Below the pieces are notes generated by a model that saw only the letters and a program-made list of their open reading frames with translations, made no database searches and had not been told where the DNA came from. Shown here one piece after another: positions 7,778 to 14,270 of a stretch of 19,872 nucleotides of DNA. Position numbers and translations under genes: made by a program. Origin of the DNA: Nonomuraea sp. (GTDB lineage Bacteria > Actinomycetota > Actinomycetes > Streptosporangiales > Streptosporangiaceae); the NCBI GenBank assembly GCA_013362835.1, contig JABFVJ010000251.1, forward strand, positions 1 through 19,872. The letters are read 5' to 3'. The stretch's first letter is position 1, and every line of letters starts with the position of its first letter.

Positions 7778-8179
7778 ATGCTCGCACGACTGCTACGACC
7801 CAAGCATGTCGCTTCCGCACACTGCGACCTGCCCTGTGGGGTCTACGACCCCGCTCAGGCCCGGATCGAGGCCGAGTCGGTCAAGGCGATCATGGAGAAG
7901 TACGAGGCCAGCGACGACCCGGTGTTCCGCACCCGGGCGCTCATCATCAAGGAGCAGCGCGCCGAGCTGGTCAAGCACCACCTGTGGGTGCTCTGGACCG
8001 ACTACTTCAAGCCGCCGCACCTCGAGCAGTACCCTCAGCTTCACCAGCTCTTCTGGGAGGCCACGAAGCTCGCGGGCGCCGCGGCCGCCAAGGGCACCGT
8101 CGACAGCGGCAAGGCCGACGAGCTCCTGGGCAAGATCGACGAGATCTCCAAGATCTTCTGGGAGACCAAGGCCGCCTAA
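7778..8179 (+). CDS. sodN: Nickel-containing superoxide dismutase
   Basis: 133 aa. The nickel hook is complete: His15-Cys16-Asp17-Leu18-Pro19-Cys20-Gly21-Val22-Tyr23-Asp24-Pro25, so a 14-residue propeptide (MLARLLRPKHVASA) must be cut off to leave His as residue 1, with Cys2 and Cys6 as ligands. The remaining 119 residues are the four-helix bundle of the family (about 117 aa). Converts superoxide to oxygen and peroxide in the cytoplasm as a homohexamer. Start ATG 7778 is set by GGAAGGA seven bases upstream and by propeptide length. Maturation depends on the protease encoded divergently. Followed by a clear intrinsic terminator. Confidence 0.98.
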   Translation: MLARLLRPKHVASAHCDLPCGVYDPAQARIEAESVKAIMEKYEASDDPVFRTRALIIKEQRAELVKHHLWVLWTDYFKPPHLEQYPQLHQLFWEATKLAGAAAAKGTVDSGKADELLGKIDEISKIFWETKAA

Positions 8180-8189
8180 AACGGCACAT

Positions 8190-8225
8190 AAGGCTCTGTG
8201 CGGTCCAGACCGTACAGAGCCTTTT
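8190..8225 (+). terminator. Rho-independent terminator of sodN
   Basis: 15-bp stem (8190-8204 with 8209-8223, one G-U pair) with tetraloop CCAG, ending in TTTT (8222-8225). The most canonical terminator in the window, 10 bp after the stop. Confidence 0.92.
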
Positions 8226-8270
8226 CCGTTGATGGCGAGTCTGAATCCGCCAAGCACCTCTCAGGGGCGG

Positions 8271-8276
8271 TAAGTT
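8271..8276 (+). promoter_or_regulatory. Possible -10 box (TAAGTT) of the anti-sigma/sigma operon
   Basis: TAAGTT is 30 bp before the GTG start, allowing a leader of about 24 nt that carries GAGGAGG (8297-8303). It does not look like a SigB/SigF promoter (GTTT-N15-GGGTA), so there is no sequence sign of autoregulation here. Confidence 0.4.
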
Positions 8277-8306
8277 GCAGTTGGCGTTGGAAACGCGAGG
8301 AGGAAC

Positions 8307-8732
8307 GTGACCGAGGAAACCGAGACGCGTGCGGAGGGCGTGGCCGGCATCCGTGACGTGGTGAGCATCAGGCTCCCCGCCGCGAGTGCCTACCTGTCCG
8401 TGCTGCGTACGGCAACCGCCGGACTGGCCGCCCGGCTTGACTTCACCCTGGACGAGATCGAAGATCTTCGCATCGCGGTCGACGAGGCATGCGCCATGCT
8501 GCTGAGCGAGGCGGTCCCGGGCACCGACCTGACCGCCGAGTTCGAGCTGACCGGACACGAGATGAAGGTCAGCGTCGAAGTGGCCACGGTCGGGAGCTCG
8601 GCCCCCAAGCGCGACGACTTCGCCTGGATGGTGCTGACCGCCCTGGCCGACGACGTCGACGCCGTGACCGACTCCCCCGACCGCATGGCGATCGTCCTGC
8701 GTAAGCGCCGAGGCGCAGCGAGGCCGGCGTGA
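8307..8732 (+). CDS. RsbW-type anti-sigma regulatory factor
   Basis: 141 aa, GTG start with GAGGAGG ending 3 nt upstream. Overall order resembles RsbW/PrsH: LPAASAYLSVLRTATAGLAARLDFTLDEIEDLRIAVDEACAMLL (24-66). It lies directly upstream of, and overlaps, a SigB/SigF/SigH-family sigma gene, so it most likely sequesters that sigma. The GHKL ATP-binding motifs are eroded: the N-box expected as E-A-C-x-N is Glu60-A-C-A-Met64, and I see no DxGxG or GxGL box. Kinase activity towards an anti-anti-sigma factor is therefore doubtful. Assignment rests on pattern plus neighbour. Confidence 0.85.
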   Translation: MTEETETRAEGVAGIRDVVSIRLPAASAYLSVLRTATAGLAARLDFTLDEIEDLRIAVDEACAMLLSEAVPGTDLTAEFELTGHEMKVSVEVATVGSSAPKRDDFAWMVLTALADDVDAVTDSPDRMAIVLRKRRGAARPA

Positions 8733-8733
8733 C

Positions 8734-8741
8734 GGAAAGGA
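8734..8741 (+). promoter_or_regulatory. Ribosome binding site deciding the sigma-factor start
   Basis: GGAAAGGA lies 8 nt before ATG 8750 and so favours it over the in-frame GTG at 8729, which overlaps the anti-sigma stop codon but has no good ribosome site. Confidence 0.55.
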
Positions 8742-8749
8742 CTGGAGCC

Positions 8750-9529
8750 ATGGCCACCAGCGAACACGCCGTGCCCGACAGGGTTCGTGCCCGCATGCTC
8801 TTCGCCGAGCTGGCCGAGCTGGGTCCCGAGGAGCCGCGCCGTCAGCGGATCAGGGACGAGCTGGTCGAGCTTCACCTTCCTCTGGTCGAATACCTGGCCC
8901 GCCGCTTCCGCAACAGGGGCGAATGGCTCGACGACCTCACGCAGGTCGCCACGATCGGCCTGATCAAGTCGATCGACCGGTTCGATCTCAAGCGCGGCGT
9001 GGAGTTCTCCACCTACGCCACGCCCACCATCGTCGGCGAGATCAAGCGACACTTCCGCGACAAGGGCTGGGCGGTCAGGGTGCCGCGCCGCCTGCAGGAG
9101 CTGAAGCTCTCGCTGACGAAGGCGATCAGCGACCTGTCGCAGCGCGAGGGCCGCGCGCCCACCGTCGCGGAGCTGGCCTCCTACCTGAAGATGACCGAGG
9201 AGGAGGTGCTGGAGGGCCTGGAGTCGGCCAACGCCTACTCCACGGTGTCCCTCGACGCGCCCGACTCCGGCGACGACGACGCCCCGGCGGTGTCCGACTC
9301 GCTCGGCATCGTCGACGAGTCGCTGGAGGGCGTCGAATACCGCGAGTCGCTCAAACCGCTGCTCGAACGGCTGCCGCCGCGCGAGAAGCGCATCCTGCTG
9401 CTGCGGTTCTTCGGCAACATGACGCAGTCGCAGATCGCGACCGAGCTCGGCATCTCGCAGATGCACGTGTCGCGGCTGCTGGCCCGCACTCTCGCCCAGC
9501 TTCGCGAGGGGCTGACGGCGGAGGACTAA
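8750..9529 (+). CDS. SigB/SigF/SigH-family stress-response sigma factor
   Basis: 259 aa from ATG 8750. Region 2: LVEYLARRFRNRGEWLDDLTQVATIGLIKSIDRFD with EFSTYATPTIVGEIKRHFRDKGW just after; region 3: RRLQELKLSLTKAISDLSQREGRAPTVAELA; region 4: LPPREKRILLLRFFGNMTQSQIATELGISQMHVSRLL. This is a complete group 3 sigma factor of the sporulation/stress type that directs RNA polymerase to stress and morphogenesis promoters. Co-transcribed with the anti-sigma gene. GTG 8729 is the alternative start, adding MTERTGA. Its stop overlaps the converging gene by 4 bp, so there is no room for a terminator between them. Confidence 0.94.
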   Translation: MATSEHAVPDRVRARMLFAELAELGPEEPRRQRIRDELVELHLPLVEYLARRFRNRGEWLDDLTQVATIGLIKSIDRFDLKRGVEFSTYATPTIVGEIKRHFRDKGWAVRVPRRLQELKLSLTKAISDLSQREGRAPTVAELASYLKMTEEEVLEGLESANAYSTVSLDAPDSGDDDAPAVSDSLGIVDESLEGVEYRESLKPLLERLPPREKRILLLRFFGNMTQSQIATELGISQMHVSRLLARTLAQLREGLTAED

Positions 9530-9909
9530 CCGTCGCCGTAGAGAGCGTGGGTGGTGGGGGGCGCGAGCAGCGCCACGAGCCCGGCCAGGGCCACCACGAT
9601 CAGCGGCACGCCGATCAGTGGCTGGTCCGACTGGATGAGCGTGACCGCGACGGGCAGCATGAAGATCTGCGTCAGCACGCCCGGCGACCGCCCCCACCGC
9701 TCGGCCCGCAGCAGCCCGCCGTAGGCGACCCAGAGCAGGCCGGCCCCGACCAGGAGGCCGAACACCGACTCGGCGATGGCCGTGGTGAGGTTGTCGGGAG
9801 TGCTCGTCAGCGTCTCGAAGGCGACGAAGATCCCGAGCCCGAGCGCGACGAGCCCTTCGAGCGCCACGACGGCGGCGGCGAGGAGCAGGCTCCACGGACG
9901 TTTCGACAC
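9526..9909 (-). CDS. Small four-span integral membrane protein
   Basis: 127 aa, GTG start. Hydrophobic spans near residues 6-30, 43-65, 78-93 and 97-115, separated by short polar turns; no recognisable motif. Function unknown. It converges with the sigma gene (stop codons overlap in CTAA, 9526-9529) and diverges from the lipid-kinase-like gene. The start is supported by a minus-strand TAGGGT box (9917-9922) followed by 7 nt and the GTG, which implies a leaderless mRNA. Confidence 0.8.
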   Translation of the reverse strand: MSKRPWSLLLAAAVVALEGLVALGLGIFVAFETLTSTPDNLTTAIAESVFGLLVGAGLLWVAYGGLLRAERWGRSPGVLTQIFMLPVAVTLIQSDQPLIGVPLIVVALAGLVALLAPPTTHALYGDG

Positions 9910-9916
9910 AACGCAA

Positions 9917-9922
9917 ACCCTA
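9917..9922 (-). promoter_or_regulatory. -10 box (TAGGGT) of a leaderless transcript
   Basis: Minus-strand TAGGGT, 7 nt, GTG 9909. No Shine-Dalgarno. Lies 45 bp from the divergent -10 box at 9968-9973. Confidence 0.5.
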
Positions 9923-9967
9923 TCCGCCCGGGGTACGCCCTGGCGGATCCGGTCGGCGATCAGCGGC

Positions 9968-9973
9968 TACCCT
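9968..9973 (+). promoter_or_regulatory. -10 box (TACCCT) of a leaderless transcript
   Basis: TACCCT, exactly 6 nt, ATG 9980; no ribosome site upstream of the ATG. Confidence 0.6.
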
Positions 9974-9979
9974 GGCGAT

Positions 9980-10945
9980 ATGCGCGCCATGTTGCTGGTC
10001 AATCCCAAGGCCACCACCACCAACGCCCGCAGGAGAGACGTGTTGATCCGCGCGCTCGGCGCGGCCGTCGAGCTGGCGGTGGAGGAGACCGGCTACCGGG
10101 GGCACGCGGCGACGCTGGCGGCCACGGCCCGCGCCAAGGGCTACGACGTGGTGGCCGTGCTCGGGGGCGACGGCACGATCAACGAGACCGTCAACGGCCT
10201 GCTCAACCCGGTCAACGGCCACGACGAGGAGCCCGGCGACGACCCCAGCTCCGGCCGCCCCGCGCTGATCGTCATCCCGGGCGGCAGCGCGAACGTGTTC
10301 GCCCGCGCGCTCGGCCTGCCCAACGACCCGGTGGAGGCCACGGGCGCGGTCCTGGAGGCGCTCAGGGAGGGCCGGCGCAGGACGGTGGGCCTCGGTCAGG
10401 CCCTGTGGGAGGGGCACAGCAGGTATTTCACGTTCTGCGCGGGCATGGGGTATGACGCCGAGGTCGTACGGGCCGTGGAGGGCCTGCGGGGCACCGGGCG
10501 GAAGGCTACCCCCTCCCGGTATGTGAACACGGCTCTGCGCCACTATCTGGCCACGGACAAGCGGCGTCCCGCGATGACGCTGACCGGCCCCGGGATTCCC
10601 ACGGCCGAGGGGGTGTTCATGGCGATCATCTCCAACACCTCACCGTGGACGTATCTGGGTGTGAAGCCGGTCACGCCGACGCCGTGGGCGAGCTTCGAGA
10701 CCGGCCTCGACCTGCTGGGCCTGCGCCGGATGGGGCCGGTCGCGATCTCCACCTTGATCCGCCAGATCCTCACGGAGAGTGACAGTCTCCCGTCCGGCCG
10801 GCACCTCGTGCAGCTGCACGACGAGCCCGAGTTCACCCTCACGGCGGCCCGTCCCGTGGCCTTCCAGCTGGACGGAGACTACCTGGGCGAACGGGAATCC
10901 GTAACATTCCGGTCTACCCCGAACGCATTACAAGTTCTGGTCTAG
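9980..10945 (+). CDS. Diacylglycerol kinase / lipid kinase family protein (DagK/YegS-like)
   Basis: 321 aa. Starts with the family signature MLLVNPKATTTNARRR; the nucleotide-binding GGDGT is at 62-66 followed by INETVNGLL; PGGSANVFARALGLP at about 101-114 is the second conserved loop; FQLDGDYLGE near the C-terminus fits the C-terminal beta domain. Members phosphorylate diacylglycerol or related lipids with ATP at the membrane face; the true lipid is not readable. The frame is open further upstream to 9776, but that part lies over the opposite-strand gene, and ATG 9980 is set by the leaderless -10 box. A Gly/Asp/Glu-rich loop (about 80-91) is inserted before the second motif. Confidence 0.92.
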   Translation: MRAMLLVNPKATTTNARRRDVLIRALGAAVELAVEETGYRGHAATLAATARAKGYDVVAVLGGDGTINETVNGLLNPVNGHDEEPGDDPSSGRPALIVIPGGSANVFARALGLPNDPVEATGAVLEALREGRRRTVGLGQALWEGHSRYFTFCAGMGYDAEVVRAVEGLRGTGRKATPSRYVNTALRHYLATDKRRPAMTLTGPGIPTAEGVFMAIISNTSPWTYLGVKPVTPTPWASFETGLDLLGLRRMGPVAISTLIRQILTESDSLPSGRHLVQLHDEPEFTLTAARPVAFQLDGDYLGERESVTFRSTPNALQVLV

Positions 10946-11219
10946 CCGGTTACATTCGGTCATTGTGTGACGCATCCGACATCCATAACCGCCAAAACTT
11001 CGCCTCAACCCTCTTGCGTGCACTCTCCGTGGCTGGAAGGCTCAACACTGACGTCGGAACGTAGGACCTTTAACAACCCCAAGGCCCTCCGGCCGTCAAG
11101 CGGACAACCCCGGTCCACACCTGGATCCGGGTAATTGTTCGCGCGAGTTAGTGAAACTCTTCACAAAGTAGTAGCCGCACGGAGCCGACCAAAGGCTCCA
11201 TCTACTAAGGAGTGGACGC
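10946..11219 (+). other. 274-bp leader/promoter region of whiB1
   Basis: No convincing gene. It holds a CRP-like dyad (11150-11165) and an AAGGAG ribosome site (11207-11212, 7 nt before the ATG). A TTACAA-N17-TACATT pair (10928-10956) is a weak far-upstream promoter candidate that would give a leader of about 255 nt; no good -10 is seen closer. Confidence 0.5.
11150..11165. promoter_or_regulatory. CRP/Cmr-like binding site upstream of whiB1
   Basis: AGTGA-AACTCT-TCACA matches the TGTGA-N6-TCACA consensus at 9 of 10 conserved positions, with a perfect GTGA/TCAC dyad. Its centre is about 62 bp before the whiB1 ATG. In Mycobacterium tuberculosis the CRP protein Rv3676 binds upstream of whiB1, as I recall from the literature. 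Confidence 0.65.
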
Positions 11220-11474
11220 ATGGACTGGCGCCACCGAGCTGCCTGCCGTGACGTGGACCCCGAGCTGTTCTTCCCGATCGGCAACACCGGCCCCGCCCTG
11301 ATGCAGATCGAAGAGGCCAAGCAGGTCTGCAGGGCCTGCCCGGCCGTCGACGCCTGCCTGAAGTGGGCGCTGGAGTCCGGACAGGACGCCGGCGTCTGGG
11401 GCGGTCTGAGCGAGGACGAGCGCCGCGCACTCAAGCGCCGCACCGCTCGCGCCCGCGCCCGCGCCACCGCCTGA
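11220..11474 (+). CDS. whiB1: WhiB-family iron-sulfur regulator (WhiB1/WblE type)
   Basis: 84 aa. Four Cys ligands for a 4Fe-4S cluster: Cys9, Cys37, Cys40, Cys46 (C-x27-C-x2-C-x5-C), then the turn GVWGGLSEDERR (58-69) and a basic Arg/Ala tail (RRTARARARA) that contacts DNA or the sigma subunit. The wording MDWRHRAACRDVDPELFFPIGNTGPALMQIEEAK is that of WhiB1 in mycobacteria and WblE in Streptomyces, essential NO-sensitive regulators that bind the major sigma factor. Start ATG 11220 is fixed by AAGGAG 7 nt upstream. Convergent with a PdtaS-type kinase, the same pairing as Rv3219/Rv3220c. Confidence 0.97.
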   Translation: MDWRHRAACRDVDPELFFPIGNTGPALMQIEEAKQVCRACPAVDACLKWALESGQDAGVWGGLSEDERRALKRRTARARARATA

Positions 11475-11563
11475 CCCCCACCCAGCAGCGGGCCGCCCAG
11501 CTCGGCGTGATCCACGTTTCCGCCGAGACCGCGCCGCGTCACGTACGCGACGTCAGGCCCACA

Positions 11564-11599
11564 GACCGGGCACACCGCATCCGAAGGTGCCGCCCGGTC
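11564..11599. terminator. Bidirectional hairpin between whiB1 and the sensor kinase
   Basis: 8-bp outer stem (11564-11571 with 11592-11599) and 4-bp inner stem (11573-11576 with 11586-11589), separated by a small asymmetric internal loop; 9-nt loop. It lies 5 bp from the kinase stop and 90 bp after the whiB1 stop. No T tract. Confidence 0.55.
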
Positions 11600-11604
11600 G
11601 ACCG

Positions 11605-13074
11605 TCAGGCGGCGGGCAACGGGATCGACAGCCAGACGTGCGTGCCGCCGCCCTCACGCGGCTCGATCGTGAGCTTGCCCGACAGCTCCCCCACCACCAG
11701 CGTGCGGACGATCTGCAGCCCCAGGCTGGTCGAGTTGTCGAGGTCGAAGTCTTCGGGAAGGCCGCGACCGTCGTCCCACACGGTCACGTTGAGCCGGTCG
11801 AGCGAGGGCTCGACCAGCACTTCGAGCCGCTTGGGACGCCCGTGCTGCAACGCGTTCTGCAGCAGCTCGGTCAGCGCCATGGCGAGCGGCGTGGCGATGA
11901 GCGAGGGCAGCACGCCGAACGCGCCGACGCGCCGCGGCATGACCGCCGCCTCGGCCGCCGACACCTCGCCCGCCATCGCGATCACCCGGTCGGCGATCTC
12001 GTCGAAGTCGACGAACTCCTCCGGCGCGTGCGACAACGTCTCGTGCACGATCGCGATCGAGCCGACCCGGCGTACGGCCTCCTCCAGCGCCTCGCGGCCC
12101 TCGGGGACCTGCAGGCGGCGCGCCTGCAGCCGGAGCAGCGCGGCCACGGTCTGCAGGTTGTTCTTCACCCGGTGGTGGATCTCGCGGATGGTCGCGTCTT
12201 TGGTCATCAGCTCACGCTCGCGCCGCCGCAGCTCGGTGACGTCCCTGATGAGGACGAGCGCGCCGATGCGGCCGCCGCCGACGATCAGCGGGATGGCCCG
12301 CAGCTGCACGATCGTGCCCCCGGACTCGACCTCGGTCTCCTTGGCCGCGCGCCCGCTGGCCACGATCATCAGGTCTTCGTTGATCGGCTCGTCGGAGTAG
12401 CACAGCGTCGCCGTGACCCGGCCCAGCTCGGCGCCGACGAGGTCGGCGTGCAGGCCGAGCCTGCGGTAGGCCGACAGGGCGTTGGGCGAGGCGTAGGTGA
12501 CCCGCCCGGCCCGGTCGAGCCGCAGCAGGCCGTCGCCGACGCGCGGCGAGCGGACCAGGATCGGCTCCTCGCCCGAGAACGGGAACCGCCCCTCGGCGAC
12601 CATCTGCGCGAGGTCGGACGCGCTCTGGAGATAGGTCAGCTCCAGGCGGGACGGGGTGCGGGCCGAGGAGAGGTTCGTGGAGCGCTGGATCACGCCGAGG
12701 AAGCGGCCCTCGCCGCTCTCGACCGCCCGGCGCACCGGGATCGTCTCCTCGCGCACCGGGACTCCCGTGGACCAGTCGGGGTCGCCCTCGCGGCAGATGC
12801 GGCGCTCGTTCCACGCGGTGTCGATGAGGTGGCGCTCGCCCTTGGCGGCCACGCTGCCGACGATGTCGTCGTGGTAGACGGTCGGGCCGGTGGTGGGGCG
12901 CATCTGCGCGATGGCGATCCAGCCGTTCTCACCGAGCAGCGGCGCCCACAGGATGAGGTCGGCGAAGGACAGGTCGGCCAGCAGCTGCCAGTCGGAGACC
13001 AGCGAGTGCAGCCAGTCGAGGTCCGCCTCGTCGAGTGCGGTGTGGCGGGCGACGAGGTCGCTGAGAGTCGGCAC
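11605..13074 (-). CDS. pdtaS: PdtaS-like sensor histidine kinase (HWE/HisKA_2 type)
   Basis: 489 aa from GTG 13074. An N-terminal GAF domain (about 15-160, WQLLADLSFADLILWAPL), a PAS domain (about 175-280, with RDVTELRRR at its end), the HisKA_2 phosphoacceptor box EIHHRVKNNLQTVAALLRLQARR (His300/301) and an ATPase domain with N-box TELLQNALQHG (about 403-413) and G-box WDDGRGLP. No membrane span, so a cytosolic sensor. Mycobacterial PdtaS phosphorylates PdtaR, an ANTAR-domain RNA-binding antiterminator; no such partner is in this window. The frame extends to a TTG at 13110 preceded by AGGGGG, but family members begin at the SDLVARHT segment and a CATGAT-N6-GTG leaderless pattern supports 13074. 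Confidence 0.93.
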   Translation of the reverse strand: MPTLSDLVARHTALDEADLDWLHSLVSDWQLLADLSFADLILWAPLLGENGWIAIAQMRPTTGPTVYHDDIVGSVAAKGERHLIDTAWNERRICREGDPDWSTGVPVREETIPVRRAVESGEGRFLGVIQRSTNLSSARTPSRLELTYLQSASDLAQMVAEGRFPFSGEEPILVRSPRVGDGLLRLDRAGRVTYASPNALSAYRRLGLHADLVGAELGRVTATLCYSDEPINEDLMIVASGRAAKETEVESGGTIVQLRAIPLIVGGGRIGALVLIRDVTELRRRERELMTKDATIREIHHRVKNNLQTVAALLRLQARRLQVPEGREALEEAVRRVGSIAIVHETLSHAPEEFVDFDEIADRVIAMAGEVSAAEAAVMPRRVGAFGVLPSLIATPLAMALTELLQNALQHGRPKRLEVLVEPSLDRLNVTVWDDGRGLPEDFDLDNSTSLGLQIVRTLVVGELSGKLTIEPREGGGTHVWLSIPLPAA

Positions 13075-13080
13075 GAGTGC

Positions 13081-13086
13081 ATCATG
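13081..13086 (-). promoter_or_regulatory. Possible -10 box (CATGAT) of pdtaS, leaderless
   Basis: Minus-strand CATGAT, 6 nt, GTG 13074; same spacing as the other leaderless genes here but the first T of the box is C. Confidence 0.35.
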
Positions 13087-13203
13087 CGTGCTTTCCCCCG
13101 CAACAGCCAAACCGACCCCCTGATGGAATGCGCAGGTCCTCGCCTGGGGAGAACACGGACGCGGCGTGGTGCACTCGTCCGGGCCTTCCGGGGGAATCTC
13201 ATA

Positions 13204-13221
13204 GTGTGAGAACCGTCACAC
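13204..13221. promoter_or_regulatory. Perfect CRP-type binding site
   Basis: G-TGTGA-GAACCG-TCACA-C: an exact match to TGTGA-N6-TCACA extended by a further G/C pair to 6+6 symmetric bases. It lies between pdtaS (start 13074) and dasR (start 13527) and could serve either. Confidence 0.7.
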
Positions 13222-13458
13222 GATGGAATCTCCAGGTTCACCAGGACCGGACTGTGCCGGGCATGCCGGGAGGTGATCGACACGGGCGGGTTGCCCCTGG
13301 ATGGCGTGGGCCACGCACCGGCCTCGGTTGCGATCGCGCACGCTGCTGTGGATATCCTTCACAATCAGTCTGAGCTGCCCGGATTCGCGCGTACTAGGCG
13401 GTGTGCGTGCTCCGTGCAGATTTGCCGTCCTCCCTGGTGGTTGACCGCTCGGGCCGAT

Positions 13459-13530
13459 ATGAGTTCCGATGATCTCGCGGTGATCAGACACGCCCTCACC
13501 GCCGTGGCAGAAGTGAAGGTGAGAGCGTGA
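13459..13530 (+). CDS. Possible 23-aa upstream ORF coupled to dasR
   Basis: ATG 13459 opens a 23-codon frame ([20 protein letters not shown]...) whose TGA overlaps the dasR GTG as GTGA. No ribosome site precedes it, and third-position G+C is lower than in neighbouring genes. May be a leader peptide or chance. Confidence 0.2.
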   Translation: MSSDDLAVIRHALTAVAEVKVRA

Positions 13531-14246
13531 CCGACGACGGCCCCCGCGTTCCCAAGTACTACGACGTGAAACGCAGTCTGCTGGAGCTCACCAAGAGCCT
13601 GCCCGCCGGCACGGCCCTGCCGCCCGAGCGCACGCTGGCCGTACGGTTCGAGACCTCGCGCACCACGGTCAGGCAGGCGCTGACCGAGCTGGTCGTGGAG
13701 GGCAGGCTGCTGCGCATCCAGGGCAAGGGCACGTTCGTGGCCCAGCCGAAGGTCGCCCAGGTGCTGCAGCTCACCTCCTACATAGGCGACCTGCGCACGG
13801 CCGGCCTGGAGCCGGACACGAAGATCCTGGAGATCGGCTACATCACCGCCGACGAGGCCCTCGCGCGGCGCCTGGCCATCAACCCGGGCGGGCGCGTGCT
13901 GCGCATCCACCGGCTCAGGCTGGCCAACGGGGAGCCGGTCTCGATCGACACCACCCACCTGTCGGCCCGGCGGTTCCCGCGCCTGCGGCGCGAGCTCGAA
14001 GTGCACGCCTCCCTGTACGAGACGCTGCACAACGCCTACAACGTACGCCTCACCGACGCCGAGGAGATCATCGAGACCGTCCTCGCCACCCCGTACGACG
14101 CCAAGGCCCTCGGCGTGGACGTCGGCCTGCCGATGCTCCTGCTGACCCGCCACGCCTTCGACGCCGACGGCAACCCGGTCGAGTGGGCGCAGTCCCTGTA
14201 CCGCGGCGACCGCTACAAGTTCGTGACCCGCCTGCGGCGTCCCTGA
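13527..14246 (+). CDS. dasR: GntR/HutC-family regulator, DasR
   Basis: 239 aa, GTG start. Residues about 9-75 form the GntR winged helix ([68 protein letters not shown]), and 90-235 the UTRA effector domain ([67 protein letters not shown]). The wording closely follows Streptomyces DasR, the global regulator of N-acetylglucosamine uptake, chitin use and antibiotic onset, whose DNA binding is released by glucosamine-6-phosphate. The dasABC transporter genes, neighbours in S. coelicolor, are absent; bioD follows instead. GGTGAG lies about 5 nt before the GTG. Confidence 0.92.
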   Translation: MTDDGPRVPKYYDVKRSLLELTKSLPAGTALPPERTLAVRFETSRTTVRQALTELVVEGRLLRIQGKGTFVAQPKVAQVLQLTSYIGDLRTAGLEPDTKILEIGYITADEALARRLAINPGGRVLRIHRLRLANGEPVSIDTTHLSARRFPRLRRELEVHASLYETLHNAYNVRLTDAEEIIETVLATPYDAKALGVDVGLPMLLLTRHAFDADGNPVEWAQSLYRGDRYKFVTRLRRP

Positions 14247-14258
14247 CGCGAGCCCGCC

Positions 14259-14264
14259 TAGGCT
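14259..14264 (+). promoter_or_regulatory. -10 box (TAGGCT) of leaderless bioD transcript
   Basis: TAGGCT, exactly 6 nt, ATG 14271. The in-frame GTG at 14265 directly abuts the box and would lie upstream of the predicted transcript start, so this signal also decides the start codon. The gene has its own promoter 13 bp after the dasR stop. Confidence 0.6.
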
Positions 14265-14270
14265 GTGACG

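Larger units (their letters stand above)
13075..13526. other. 452-bp divergent intergenic region between pdtaS and dasR
   Basis: No convincing conserved gene. It contains a perfect CRP-type dyad (13204-13221), a possible pdtaS -10 (13081-13086), a candidate dasR promoter TTGCGA-N19-TATCCT (13328-13358), and a 23-codon ORF abutting dasR (13459-13530). ORFs over 13216-13491 (-) and 13273-13530 (+) lack family resemblance. No DasR-type ACTGGTCTAGACCAGT site was found. Confidence 0.6.

Noticed and set aside
8923..10455. Long plus-strand frame across the sigma, membrane-protein and lipid-kinase genes
   Set aside because: Crosses gene boundaries, Arg/Gly-rich, no family resemblance; the recognised genes use other frames.
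10967..11134. 55-codon GTG frame upstream of whiB1
   Set aside because: Third positions are not G/C-biased, there is no ribosome site and the sequence resembles nothing; more likely part of the leader.
13216..13491. Minus-strand 91-codon frame in the pdtaS-dasR gap
   Set aside because: Low coding character, overlaps a perfect CRP site and lacks start signals.
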